Notes under the pieces: generated by a model
The model's input: only the letters and a program-made list of their open reading frames with translations
The model's database searches: none
Told to the model about the DNA's origin: nothing
Position numbers and translations under genes: made by a program
Shown: piece after piece, positions 47,899 to 56,740 of the stretch
How positions within the stretch are numbered: the first letter of the stretch is position 1
Layout of the letters: each line of letters opens with the position of its first letter
NCBI RefSeq assembly: GCF_018704125.1
Contig: NZ_JAGTIS010000003.1
Span: forward strand, 310,001 to 374,000
Direction: 5' to 3'
From: Metapseudomonas boanensis
GTDB lineage: Bacteria > Pseudomonadota > Gammaproteobacteria > Pseudomonadales > Pseudomonadaceae
Length of the DNA: 64,000 nucleotides

Positions 47899-49362
47899 TC
47901 ATGCCGATGCCTTGCGGCCGCGCTTCGCCTTGGGCGCGATGGCACGTTGGGCTTGGATGCGCTCCAGCAGCACGCTGGCCGGTTCGTCGTTCGGGTCTTG
48001 GGGCACCAGTTCGCCACGGAAGGCCTTGGCCAGAATGCTCTGGGTCAGGCGGTCGATACGGGCCTGAGCCGTGGCCACCTTGTCTTCCAGTTGATCGGCG
48101 AAGACGAAGAGTTGTTCGACGCGGCGAACGATTTCGGATTGCTCTTCGCAAGATGGCAACGGAATTTGAAGGGCTCGTACGTCGCCGATGTTTATGCCGC
48201 GAACCGCGACGCCACGAGTGGCATTTTTCATTCGACGTTGGGTTGACTCTGCCAGCAGCGCCCAATAGACAAAGTCAGTCGAAACCAACGGTGATATTGA
48301 GAGTCGAGCAGTATCCTGCGTGATGTTCGCTCCCTCGAGGCAGGCTGGAATCTTGATCAGGCGACCTACACTACCTCGTATAGATAACAGCAGATCACCC
48401 TCTATCAGACGTGCTCGTTTGAACTGTTGATCGATCTCGATGCTGGTCTTTTTGATGTTGCTCATGTTCAGCTTGTTGCCCGGGAAGTCGGCAACACGGA
48501 TATATGGCACACCCTCCTCCAACTCGGGGCCAGGTTTCAGAATGCCGTAGGTGATTGGTCGTCCTGGTGCGCAGACATCGCGCAGTTCGGCGATATCCCA
48601 ACAATCCGGCAAATCATCTGCACTGAGATCGTGCGCTTCCTCTGTCGGGTCAGATGCATTGCCACGGGCATGCCCCCCTTCCGCTGCATGTGCTTCTTTA
48701 ATTTGCTGATGCAGCTCATGAGCGCTACCCATAGTTGCGCCAGTAGAACGCCACTCCTCCGTCAACCGCCCGGAAACCGCTGCGGCGAGAACGGATTGAC
48801 GGAAGCGTTTGAGCAGGGCTGGGATGGCGTCGATGCGGACTTTGAGGGTGTCGACGTGGGCCAGCAGTTCATCGAGTTTTTGGACGACGCGGGTTTGTTC
48901 GGCGAGTGGCGGAAGACCGATAAAATGGGCTTTTATCACTGCTTGCGAAATATTGGGCTGAGCACCACCTTTACCCTTTTCAATGAAAGCGTCTTTTTCA
49001 TTTTGCAAAAGCCGGTATAAGAACTCCTTATCAGTAATTCCCCTGATCGGAGCACCAACAGCACAAGCCTGATTTGTTGCCGCATCTACACCGAGAATGG
49101 CCGTTTTACCAATGGTGGCACCGTACATAGCAATCGCTACTGAGCCTGCAGGAAAGATCTTCGCGCTAGAGCCATTGAGTGCAGCCTCTGTGATGAACTC
49201 CTCTGTCGTTGTGACATAGCGAGTATCGAGCTCACCGCTTTTTATCCACGGTATCGTTCCACCGTAATAGCTCGACTCGCTGCGTGAAGGTGTTCCTCCC
49301 GAGCCCCAGTCAGCGATGTCGCCCAAGGTCACTTCGACCCACCCCTTCGGCAACTCACTCAT
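47899..49362 (-). CDS. hsdS: Type I restriction enzyme specificity subunit HsdS
   Basis: A 487-residue S subunit with two target-recognition domains. TRD1 starts LPKGWVEVTLGDIADWGSGGTPSRSESSYYGGTIPWIKSGEL; TRD2 starts LPDCWDIAELRDVCAPGRPITYGILKPG. Each is followed by a helical spacer (PLAEQTRVVQKLDELLAHVDTLK and PSCEEQSEIVRRVEQLFVFADQLE). The lower GC of the TRDs is usual for these variable modules. ATG 49362 overlaps the hsdM stop by 8 bp. Confidence 0.94.
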   Translation of the reverse strand: MSELPKGWVEVTLGDIADWGSGGTPSRSESSYYGGTIPWIKSGELDTRYVTTTEEFITEAALNGSSAKIFPAGSVAIAMYGATIGKTAILGVDAATNQACAVGAPIRGITDKEFLYRLLQNEKDAFIEKGKGGAQPNISQAVIKAHFIGLPPLAEQTRVVQKLDELLAHVDTLKVRIDAIPALLKRFRQSVLAAAVSGRLTEEWRSTGATMGSAHELHQQIKEAHAAEGGHARGNASDPTEEAHDLSADDLPDCWDIAELRDVCAPGRPITYGILKPGPELEEGVPYIRVADFPGNKLNMSNIKKTSIEIDQQFKRARLIEGDLLLSIRGSVGRLIKIPACLEGANITQDTARLSISPLVSTDFVYWALLAESTQRRMKNATRGVAVRGINIGDVRALQIPLPSCEEQSEIVRRVEQLFVFADQLEDKVATAQARIDRLTQSILAKAFRGELVPQDPNDEPASVLLERIQAQRAIAPKAKRGRKASA

Positions 49363-50902
49363 CCCCATTCCCCTCAACCACCGCCAACCCCATCACCTCC
49401 GCCATCAACTGCTTCTGCGCTGCCACTTCATCCCCAGCCCCCAGCGCCTTCATCAGCTCTTCCAGCTCATGCAGTGCCTCGGTTAGCTCGGCCATGGCTT
49501 CGCCAGCCAACACTTCTGGCGCCGGCAGTTCGCTGGCGTCGAGGCTGTCGGCATCCTTCAGCCAACTGATATCCAGGGAGTCACCGCGTTCGCGGATGTG
49601 CTCGCGGGTGAAGACGCGGAAGCGGCTCTGCTCGCCGATGCCTTCGACGTTCTCGGCCCGTTGGCTGTTGCCGTTGGCGTCTTCGCCATAGGCGTCTTCG
49701 AAGGGCTTGAGGTGCTGGGCGCCGAAGGGGGTGCGCTTGCCGAAGCTGGGCATGTTGCTGCGCAGGTCATAGACCCAGACTCGCTGGGTACAGCCTTGCT
49801 CCTGGCGCGGGTTTTCGGCGGTGCCTTTCTGGAAGAACAGCACGTTGGTCTTCACGCCCTGGGCGTAGAAGATGCCAGTGGGCAGTCGCAGGAGGGTGTG
49901 CAGGTTGCACTTGTCCATCAAGTCGCGGCGCACGTCGGTGCCGACGCCGGCTTCGAACAACACGTTGTCCGGCAGGACCACGGCGGCACGGCCGCCGGGC
50001 TTGAGGCCTCGGTAGATGTGCTGGAGAAAGGCCAGCTGTTTGTTGCTGGTCTTGTAGGTGAGGTCGTCGCGGGTCGGGCCGCCGCCGCCTTTGGCAGTGC
50101 CGAAGGGCGGGTTGGAGAGGATCACGTCGACCTTGGGCAGGCTGGCACCGATCTGGCCGAGGGCGTTGCCGAGATGCACCACGCCTTCTTCGTCGCCTTC
50201 CATGCCGTGCAGCAGGGTGTTCATCAACGCCAGGCGACGGGTGCCGGGCACCAGTTCGACGCCGACAAAAGCGCGGTTGCGCTGGAAGGCCTGGGCCTTG
50301 GCGTCGAGGTCGTAGTGGTCGTCGGTGTGGCTTTTGATATAGGCGTCGGCGGCGATCAAGAAGCCGGCGGTGCCAGCGGCCGGGTCCTGGATGGTTTCAC
50401 CGGGCTGCGGTTTGATGCAACGGATGATGCTGTCGATTAGCGGGCGCGGGGTGAAGTATTGGCCGGCGCCGGACTTGGTTTCACTGGCGTTCTTTTCCAA
50501 CAGACCTTCGTATAGGTCGCCGAGGCCGTCCTGGCGGGCGCTGAACCAGTCGATGCCGTCCAGGCTTTTGATCAGCTGCTCCAGGTGGCGCGGCTCTTTC
50601 AGGCGGGTCTGGGCGTCGGCGTAGATAGCGGCGATTAGCGGGTCGGTGTTCTTGCCCAGGTCCAGCAGCATCTGCCGGTAGTGGCCGAGCAGGTTAAGGC
50701 CGGATTTACCGGCCAGGTCCGGCCAGCGCGCCCCCTCGGGCAGCTTGTGGGCGAAGCTGTCGTTGTTCTGTACCTGCTCGTATTCCATCTTGATGAACAG
50801 CAGCAACACCAGCTCGGTGACGTAGTCGCTGTAGTTGATGCCGTCGTCGCGCAGTACGTCGCAGAGGTTCCAGAGCTTCTGGACGATGTCGGAGTTGGTC
50901 AT
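49355..50902 (-). CDS. hsdM: Type I restriction enzyme DNA methyltransferase subunit HsdM
   Basis: A 515-residue N6-adenine methyltransferase. The N-terminal HsdM domain (MTNSDIVQKLWNLCDVLRDDGINYSDYVTELVLLLFIKM) is followed by GQYFTPRPLID, motif I DPAAGTAGFLIAA and motif IV NPPFGTA. ATG 50902 is standard; the frame extends upstream but only into the gap. With HsdS it methylates the recognition sequence; with HsdR it forms the restriction complex. Confidence 0.95.
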   Translation of the reverse strand: MTNSDIVQKLWNLCDVLRDDGINYSDYVTELVLLLFIKMEYEQVQNNDSFAHKLPEGARWPDLAGKSGLNLLGHYRQMLLDLGKNTDPLIAAIYADAQTRLKEPRHLEQLIKSLDGIDWFSARQDGLGDLYEGLLEKNASETKSGAGQYFTPRPLIDSIIRCIKPQPGETIQDPAAGTAGFLIAADAYIKSHTDDHYDLDAKAQAFQRNRAFVGVELVPGTRRLALMNTLLHGMEGDEEGVVHLGNALGQIGASLPKVDVILSNPPFGTAKGGGGPTRDDLTYKTSNKQLAFLQHIYRGLKPGGRAAVVLPDNVLFEAGVGTDVRRDLMDKCNLHTLLRLPTGIFYAQGVKTNVLFFQKGTAENPRQEQGCTQRVWVYDLRSNMPSFGKRTPFGAQHLKPFEDAYGEDANGNSQRAENVEGIGEQSRFRVFTREHIRERGDSLDISWLKDADSLDASELPAPEVLAGEAMAELTEALHELEELMKALGAGDEVAAQKQLMAEVMGLAVVEGNGDE

Positions 50903-50983
50903 GGGGGGCTCACTGATTGGTTCGGGGCGTGAGCCGAATAAACCGGCTATTCGGCTCACAGGATTGAATGGGGCGTGGTGCGC

Positions 50984-51982
50984 TCAGCCGGGCGCTTGCC
51001 AGAACGGGTCGCTTCGCCAGTCGGGCGGGAAGCCCATGGCCGGCAGGTTGATTTCGGCAAACTCGTCCAACAGCTCATGCAAACGCCTATCCCAGCTGGT
51101 ATGCGGGCTGACCTGGCGCATCAGCAGGTTGAGGATGCTCAGTACGGTGAACAGGCGGGCATGTTGACCGGGTCGTTGCAGGTGCTGCGGCCAGGGGAAA
51201 TTGACCGTTCTGGGCAGCTCGGGGCGGATACCCAGTTCGCGGTTCCACAGCCGTGCGTGATGCGCGCAGATATTGCGGATGGTGGTCAGGGTGTGCAGCC
51301 AGGATTGCAGCAGTGGGCCCGGCAGGTTCAGGCGTCTGGCGATGGCCTTTTTGTCGGCATCGCGGGCCAGGCCCTTGAACAGGTGCGAAAGCTCGCCCAG
51401 GGTGATTTCTTCCATGGCAGCCCAGGCGGGCATGAGGTCGGGTGCGTCGTAAGTCAGCGCGTAATGACGTGCATAGCTTTCCTTGGCACGCAGGTTCTTG
51501 AGTTGCGCCTTGCGGGCGTCAGACGCTTGGGAGGTATCGATGCGCTGGCATTCGCGCACATGATCCTGAAGCGCCTTGTCCTGCTTGTTGCGAATGCTGT
51601 CGAGCAGTGCCTGGTGGCGATAGTCGCGCTGGAAGAAACGCGCCTCCAGATACCAGTGCGCGCCATATCGGGGGCCCATGTGGTTGCTGATAGCAGCACG
51701 CGCGGCTACCTCAATGCGCTCGATGGCATCAATGACCAGCAGGCGCAAACGTCGGTCGAAGTCGTACAGTTGCGTTAGTGCGCGCAGACTGGTGCCCGGT
51801 TTGAAGCTGTGGTTGGCATCTTCCGGAATCTGGAACGGGCGCATGTAGGGCGTAAGGCGGAAGAAGCTGACAGCTTCGAGGAAGCAATGCGCCTTGCGTT
51901 CGTCCTGAATGCTGAGGCCGCGTTGTTTGAGCAGGGCCAGCTGCGCCGGAATATCAATGGCTGGCTTGAGGAAGGGCTTCAT
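50984..51982 (-). CDS. Abi_2 (AbiD/AbiF-type) abortive-infection protein with HEPN motif
   Basis: A 332-residue protein of the Abi_2 family: PAIDIPAQLALLKQRGLSI, SFFRLTPYMRPF, LYDFDRRLRLLVIDAIERIEVAARAAISNHM. The HEPN nuclease-type motif is R236-x4-H241 in TIRNICAHHARLWNREL. Family members block phage growth by killing or arresting infected cells, probably by RNA cleavage. It sits between hsdR and hsdM on the same strand, 81 bp before hsdM, so the type I locus is split by it. A perfect dyad (52073-52090) lies about 90 bp upstream. Confidence 0.9.
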   Translation of the reverse strand: MKPFLKPAIDIPAQLALLKQRGLSIQDERKAHCFLEAVSFFRLTPYMRPFQIPEDANHSFKPGTSLRALTQLYDFDRRLRLLVIDAIERIEVAARAAISNHMGPRYGAHWYLEARFFQRDYRHQALLDSIRNKQDKALQDHVRECQRIDTSQASDARKAQLKNLRAKESYARHYALTYDAPDLMPAWAAMEEITLGELSHLFKGLARDADKKAIARRLNLPGPLLQSWLHTLTTIRNICAHHARLWNRELGIRPELPRTVNFPWPQHLQRPGQHARLFTVLSILNLLMRQVSPHTSWDRRLHELLDEFAEINLPAMGFPPDWRSDPFWQAPG

Positions 51983-52072
51983 GCTGAAAAACTACCGGGC
52001 ATAAAAAACCCGCTCAATTTGTGCATAGCTGCCGAAGCAACCATAGGCATGGCGGGTGTGTTGCGGGAGAGA

Positions 52073-52090
52073 CTATGCACAGCTGCATAG
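52073..52090. promoter_or_regulatory. Perfect dyad CTATGCA-CAGC-TGCATAG upstream of the Abi gene
   Basis: A 7-bp inverted repeat with a 4-bp centre lies in the 286-bp gap between hsdR and the Abi gene; a related half, GTGCATAGCT, is at 52021. This could be an operator controlling the Abi and downstream hsdMS genes. Confidence 0.5.
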
Positions 52091-52268
52091 TTTTGCAAGA
52101 TTTTTGGCACTGAAGTGATGGGCGGATGCGCCGTTTTGTCTTGTGGTTTGGCGGTCAGCGGACATAGCCGGCCGCTCAGAAATAGCGAGTGCTTGGGCAT
52201 GAGCGCAGGCTTCCTCTGTCCCAGAACTGCGGACACCGGCTGCCGGGAACCCAATGGAGCGTCAAGGC

Positions 52269-55200
52269 TCATCCTGCGGCCGACCACAAGTTGTCGTTCA
52301 AGGCTTCCAAAACTCGGTCCAGATTGCCGCCCAGGTTGCGGTCCAGGCCTTTGAGGCCACCATCGTTGCGAAAGGCGTCGTTGACTTGCTGCGGGTCGAT
52401 GATCACTTCGTGTACCAGTTGCTTAGCCAGGCGATCCAGCCAGCGACGCTGTACAGGTGTCCAAGGCTGCAGGGCGTAGATCTTCTGCATGGCATGGGCC
52501 ACGCGCTGATCAAACGGCAGCAGGGCTTCGCCGATGGCGGCCTGGCGGATAAAACCGATGATGCTGGCGGCAATTTCCTGGTTGGTCTGGTTGCGCCAGG
52601 CGCTTTTCAGGCTGGCTTCGCTGAAGCCGTGCTGGTCGAGCAACAGGCGAACTTCGCGTAGCTGCTCGCGGGTCAGGTCCTTGGGGCGGTTGACCACCAC
52701 GCCCAAGGCGGCAGACTGGTTGAGCTGCTTGTGGATGAACTCGTGGAAGCTCTCCAGGTAGTCGGCGGGCTTCTGGTTCTGGCCGTAGTTCTGTTCGCGC
52801 ACCATCAGCTTGTCTGTATGGGTGGAGATGACCGGGTAATTCTCCGAACCGAGTAGGGCGCTAACAGCGGCCAACTGGTTGATCAACTGGCTGTGCTGGC
52901 GGACAAAGTTAGCGGCCTGCTGCGGGCCGAGTTTATGTAGGTGGCTGTGCAACTTGGCGGGCTCGACGCCCCAGGCATCCTGCAGTTCGTCGAGCTTCTG
53001 CTTGAGACTGGGTTTGCTCTCCGCCTTGTGCTGGGCCTTGCGCAGGATGCGCATGACGCGCTGGCTCAATTGGTCCAGCACGTCATGGGCGTGGCTGCTG
53101 TCCTCCTGGCTACCGGGGGCATCGTGACTGGCACCGCTGGTGAGTTCGCTTACCAGTTGTTCCAGAGAGACGTTGGGGTTCTTCACCAGGGGTTTCATGG
53201 TGTCGACCGCTTCCAGGCTGGCGTATAGGTCGACGGGGTCGTAGATGCGGAATACGGTCTTGCCGATATCGTCGCAACGGCGGGTGGCGCGGCCTTTCAT
53301 TTGCTCGTAAAGGATGCGTGAGCGCACGCGACGCATAAACACCAGGTTGCAGATTTTTGGCACATCGATACCGGTGGTGAGCAGGTCGACGGTGATGGCG
53401 ATGTTGGGGTTAGGTTCGTTCTTATAGAGGCGTATCAGCTGTTCAACCTTGTCGCTTTGGCCGGTGATGATGCGCACCGCCGCTTCGTTGTACTGCTCGC
53501 CGTAGGCCGCCTTGAAGGCGTCATCGAGCAGGTTCTTCACCCGCTCGGCATGGGCCTGATTGACGCAGAAGATCATGCTCTTCTCCTCGCCGAAGGGGTC
53601 CAGTTCCTTGGCCAGCTCGTCACAGATGACTTTGTCAAAGGCCGGCGTGATAACGCGGCGGTTGAACGACTCAATGTTGAAGGTGAGCTCGTCCTCCAGT
53701 TCCGCCACATCGACTTCGCCGGTCTGGGTGTTGATGACGCTGACCGTCTCGCCTTTTTCAAAGCGGATGCCGTGCTGGCTGAGCTGGGTTTCGTAGCGGA
53801 TCGGCGGTTCGTGATCGACCAGCCAGTCGTCAGCCACGGCTTCGCGATAGCTGTAGGTGAACACCGGTTTGCCGAAAATTTCGCTGGTGTGCTTGGCTGG
53901 GGTGGCCGTGAGGCCGATGCGGCAGGCGTCGAAGTGATCGAGCACGCGGCGGTATTGTGAGAGGTATTGGCTGTGATCGCGCACGGCCAGCTCGCCTTCG
54001 GTCATCTCTTGGTCGAGGGTGTAACCCCGGTGAGCTTCGTCGACGATGATGCAGTCGAACTCGCCCACTGCTGGCGGTGTGTCCGAGCGGAAGATACGGC
54101 TGACCATGGCTTGCACGGTGGCCACCTGGACACGGGTTTCCGCCTCGGCGGCCATGTCGCCCAACTCTTTTATGTCGTAGATCTGCGCCAGCGTGTGGTT
54201 CTGCTCAAGGGTGGTGTCGTTGAACGAGTCGATGGCCTGCTGGCCCAGGGCACTGCGGTCGACCAGAAATAGAATGCGCTTGAAGCGTTCAGCCTTCAGG
54301 AATCGATACATCAGGCCAATGATCGTACGGGTTTTACCGGTACCGGTTGCCATGGCCAACAGGCAGTCGCGTTGGTTGCTGGCCAGGGCCTGCTCCACAG
54401 CCTGAATGGCTTTCACCTGGTAATCGCGCAGCTTGAGATAGGCGAATCCTTCGGCTTTGAGCTTGGCCTCGGCTTCCAGCTGGCTGCGCTTGAGCAGGTC
54501 GAGTAGATCATTCGGTGTATGGAAGTCTGCCAGTGGCCGGCGCGTGTTGGAGGGGCTACGCAGGTCACGGAACCAGGTCCCGGACTGCTCGGCGAGCTGC
54601 TTGATAAAGGGTCGGCCGTTGCACGCAAAGGCAAACGGCACGCGAAATTGGCCACCTTGGCCATCGCCCCAGGGCTGTGCTTGGCCCGCCAGTGACCATG
54701 GCTGTTGATGCTCAGCGGTGAGATTGAACTCGCGGGCATAACGCTCGGCCTGGGGAATACGGTCGGCAATATTGATGCGTCTACGCTTCGCTTCAACGAT
54801 GGCGATGGGAGTGAAGCCGGCGAACAGCACATAGTCGGCGCAGGCCTTGGGGCTACTGGTAGGCCACTCGGCAATGGCCTTGTTCTTGCCCTTTTCCGGG
54901 CGCGCACCCTTGGCGTGGGTGAGGTCGAGGGAGTCGGCTTCCCAGCCAGCTTCCATCAACTGCTGGTCGATGATGATGCGGGTGAGGTCTTCCGACAGGT
55001 CGAAATGGCTGCTGGCCTGCTGGGTTTTGTGCAGCACCTGCTGACTGGCCTGAGGCCTGGCTTCCAGTTCCTGCTGCAGTGCTTTGAGGCTTTGCTCATG
55101 CTCGGTGCGCAGCTGGGCGAGAGCGGCCTCATGGGCGGCGGCCTGCTCTTTGTAGCGGCGCGACTCGGCATCCATCTGCTCGGCCAGCACGGCGTATTCC

Positions 55201-55745
55201 TCGGCCTCGCGCTTGAGCAGCTCGCTAAGCTGCTGGTTGCTTTCCACCTGCTGGCTGGACTCGTGCAGCTGCGCCCTTAGCTGTTCGATTTCGCCCTGCA
55301 GCTCGCGCAGCGGCGCGCTGGGGTCGCTGGGCATGACGAAGGGGCCGGACTTGAAGCCGCTGCCGGTCTTGCCGAAGGCTTGGTGATACCAGACGCACAG
55401 GGCGCGGGCGACCTTGAGGCCATCCAACGCCTCGCGGTGCTGGGTGCGGAACTGATGGGTGGCCTTGTTGCCCTCGATACGCAGCGTGTGGAACAGGCTG
55501 GCGATGCTGCGATCCAGCTGAATCTCGCGGCCGAGTTTGTACAGGAGGTCCGCCTGAGTCGTTTGGTTGTCGAACTCAATGCCAGCACGACTGGCCAGAT
55601 CCTGGGCCAGAGCTTCACCGAGCTGGCGAAGTTTGATCAGGGTGGTATTGGGATCGGCGACGAAGACCTGCTCGGCGGTGCTAGCGAGCTGGAGGAAGAC
55701 CGGATCGTGCTCCTTGAGGAAGGCGAAGTTACTGCTCTCTGCCAT
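52269..55745 (-). CDS. hsdR: Type I restriction enzyme endonuclease/translocase subunit HsdR
   Basis: A 1158-residue subunit. The N-terminal 140 residues resemble DUF4145 (ASTAEQVFVADPNTTLIKLRQLGEAL), followed by a long coiled coil (about 145-235). The nuclease core is seen as CADYVLFAGFTPIAIVEAKRR (D...E-x-K). The SF2 motor has ATGTGKT, DEAHRGY, GLTATP and later LLTTGIDVPKICNLVF and QMKGRATR. The C-terminal domain contacts HsdM. ATG 55745 follows AAGGGA. All motifs are intact, so the complete system is probably functional. Promoter is the gap near the right island end. Confidence 0.95.
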   Translation of the reverse strand: MAESSNFAFLKEHDPVFLQLASTAEQVFVADPNTTLIKLRQLGEALAQDLASRAGIEFDNQTTQADLLYKLGREIQLDRSIASLFHTLRIEGNKATHQFRTQHREALDGLKVARALCVWYHQAFGKTGSGFKSGPFVMPSDPSAPLRELQGEIEQLRAQLHESSQQVESNQQLSELLKREAEEYAVLAEQMDAESRRYKEQAAAHEAALAQLRTEHEQSLKALQQELEARPQASQQVLHKTQQASSHFDLSEDLTRIIIDQQLMEAGWEADSLDLTHAKGARPEKGKNKAIAEWPTSSPKACADYVLFAGFTPIAIVEAKRRRINIADRIPQAERYAREFNLTAEHQQPWSLAGQAQPWGDGQGGQFRVPFAFACNGRPFIKQLAEQSGTWFRDLRSPSNTRRPLADFHTPNDLLDLLKRSQLEAEAKLKAEGFAYLKLRDYQVKAIQAVEQALASNQRDCLLAMATGTGKTRTIIGLMYRFLKAERFKRILFLVDRSALGQQAIDSFNDTTLEQNHTLAQIYDIKELGDMAAEAETRVQVATVQAMVSRIFRSDTPPAVGEFDCIIVDEAHRGYTLDQEMTEGELAVRDHSQYLSQYRRVLDHFDACRIGLTATPAKHTSEIFGKPVFTYSYREAVADDWLVDHEPPIRYETQLSQHGIRFEKGETVSVINTQTGEVDVAELEDELTFNIESFNRRVITPAFDKVICDELAKELDPFGEEKSMIFCVNQAHAERVKNLLDDAFKAAYGEQYNEAAVRIITGQSDKVEQLIRLYKNEPNPNIAITVDLLTTGIDVPKICNLVFMRRVRSRILYEQMKGRATRRCDDIGKTVFRIYDPVDLYASLEAVDTMKPLVKNPNVSLEQLVSELTSGASHDAPGSQEDSSHAHDVLDQLSQRVMRILRKAQHKAESKPSLKQKLDELQDAWGVEPAKLHSHLHKLGPQQAANFVRQHSQLINQLAAVSALLGSENYPVISTHTDKLMVREQNYGQNQKPADYLESFHEFIHKQLNQSAALGVVVNRPKDLTREQLREVRLLLDQHGFSEASLKSAWRNQTNQEIAASIIGFIRQAAIGEALLPFDQRVAHAMQKIYALQPWTPVQRRWLDRLAKQLVHEVIIDPQQVNDAFRNDGGLKGLDRNLGGNLDRVLEALNDNLWSAAG

Positions 55746-55948
55746 GTTCCGTCCCTTGAAGATCATGCCCGGTCATCCCGGACTGGCTGCGCGATGGCTA
55801 GATGATGCCAGACGAAGATTGCTGGGGATATACGACAGTCGACGGGCGCGCGAGGAGGAAGATACGGCGTTCTGGGGGAGTAACGGGGAGGCGGACGCTC
55901 AAAGCTGTCTGCGCACAGGGCAGCGCATTTGAAGCTTCATTTTTTGGC

Positions 55949-55972
55949 TGGTGCTAGCCCGGTGCTAGCCCG
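55949..55972. repeat. Tandem GGTGCTAGCCC pair near right island end
   Basis: Two adjacent copies of GGTGCTAGCCC match the repeats beside the integrase at 33829-33861. They lie inside the island, about 45 bp from attR. Confidence 0.55.
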
Positions 55973-55982
55973 CTCCAGAAAT

Positions 55983-56010
55983 GAAAAAGGCCCGCATCGC
56001 TGCGAGCCTT
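55983..56010 (-). terminator. Island-borne terminator downstream of tRNA-Thr
   Basis: On the minus strand AAGGCTCGCAGCGATGCGGGCC forms a stem followed by TTTTT, about 9 bp beyond the tRNA 3' end. It lies on the island side of attR, so the island supplies the terminator after integration. Confidence 0.8.
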
Positions 56011-56018
56011 GATTTCAT

Positions 56019-56065
56019 TGGTGCCGGTGAAAGGAATCGAACCCTCGACCTTCTCATTACGAATG
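56019..56065. repeat. Right island attachment site (47-bp direct repeat in tRNA-Thr)
   Basis: Exact copy of 33665-33711. Because integration restores the tRNA sequence, the tRNA gene stays intact. Confidence 0.93.
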
Positions 56066-56094
56066 AGCTGCTCTACCGACTGAGCTACACCGGC
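56019..56094 (-). tRNA. tRNA-Thr (anticodon CGT)
   Basis: A 76-nt cloverleaf on the minus strand: acceptor GCCGGTG / CACCGGC, D-arm AGCTCAGTCGGTAGAGC, anticodon arm CTCATTCGTAATGAG with anticodon CGT, T-arm GGGTTCGATTC, discriminator A and encoded CCA. Its 3' 47 nt (56019-56065) equal the fragment at 33665 and form attR. In P. aeruginosa this tRNA next to pilA is a known site of genomic exchange. Confidence 0.97.
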
Positions 56095-56210
56095 ACGGCG
56101 GCGCTCAAGATAAACGCTGAAAGCGACATTGAAAAGCGTCCAACAGCGAAAAATACCAGCTTGTGATTGAACGCCAATGGATGATCGCTCATAGCGACCA
56201 AAAGGCAGGC

Positions 56211-56250
56211 ATATAAAAACAAAAAGCCCCGCCGGTATTGGCAAGGCTTT
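56211..56250 (-). terminator. Rho-independent terminator of pilA
   Basis: On the minus strand AAGCCTTGCC-AATACC-GGCGGGGCTT (with two G-U pairs) is followed by TTTTGTTTTTATA, about 45 bp past the pilA stop. Confidence 0.82.
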
Positions 56251-56294
56251 CGCGATAGCTAGGTGATGGGTATTGGCTCACCCACCCATCCAGC

Positions 56295-56678
56295 TTACGG
56301 CGCTGCGGCCGGACAATCCCTGGTTGCAGCACCCGCAACATCAACCTCGCATGCCCAAGAAATACTCGCCCCTACGGTAGTAGCAGCCGGGAAAGTAGGG
56401 GTCAGCGTAGCCGTTACAGTCCCTTCGGTGGCACTCAGAATCCCGCCAGCAGCGCAAGTAACGTTTGCGGCGTCGATGCCATCACAAGTATCTGCAACGT
56501 TGTTACCCCAATTCTCAGCAACTGCAAGCTTTGCAGACGCCAGTTCACTGACGGCACGTGCGCCATTAGCCCGAAGAACATAGTTCTGATACGCCGGAAT
56601 CGCAATAGCAGCAAGGATACCAATGATCGCCACAACAATCATAAGTTCAATAAGAGTAAAGCCTTTTTGAGCCTTCAT
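56295..56678 (-). CDS. pilA: Type IV pilin PilA
   Basis: A 127-residue prepilin. ATG 56678 is preceded by GAGGAAG. The class III leader is MKAQKG, cleaved before F7, and the mature N-terminus [20 protein letters not shown] includes the conserved E5. The C-terminal disulphide pair bounding the D-loop is in WACEV and RDC; another Cys pair is in DTCDG and NVTC. PilD should cleave and N-methylate it; PilB and PilC assemble it. It is short compared with many P. aeruginosa pilins. A sigma-54 promoter is upstream. Confidence 0.96.
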   Translation of the reverse strand: MKAQKGFTLIELMIVVAIIGILAAIAIPAYQNYVLRANGARAVSELASAKLAVAENWGNNVADTCDGIDAANVTCAAGGILSATEGTVTATLTPTFPAATTVGASISWACEVDVAGAATRDCPAAAP

Positions 56679-56723
56679 ATAAACTTCCTCATCTCTAGCA
56701 GGCCATTTGCCCACCTCGAGAAA

Positions 56724-56740
56724 AGCAAGGTACATGCCAA
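56724..56740 (-). promoter_or_regulatory. Sigma-54 (RpoN) promoter of pilA
   Basis: The minus strand reads TTGGCATGTACCTTGCT, with GG and GC separated by exactly 10 bases, matching the -24/-12 consensus TGGCAC-N5-TTGC. Transcription would start about 35 bp before the pilA ATG. RpoN with PilR activates pilA in Pseudomonas. Confidence 0.9.

Noticed and set aside
33665-56065. Island as a prophage
   Set aside because: No capsid, terminase, portal, tail or lysis genes are present; the content is integrase, AlpA-like, primase finger, DUF3987 and defence cargo.
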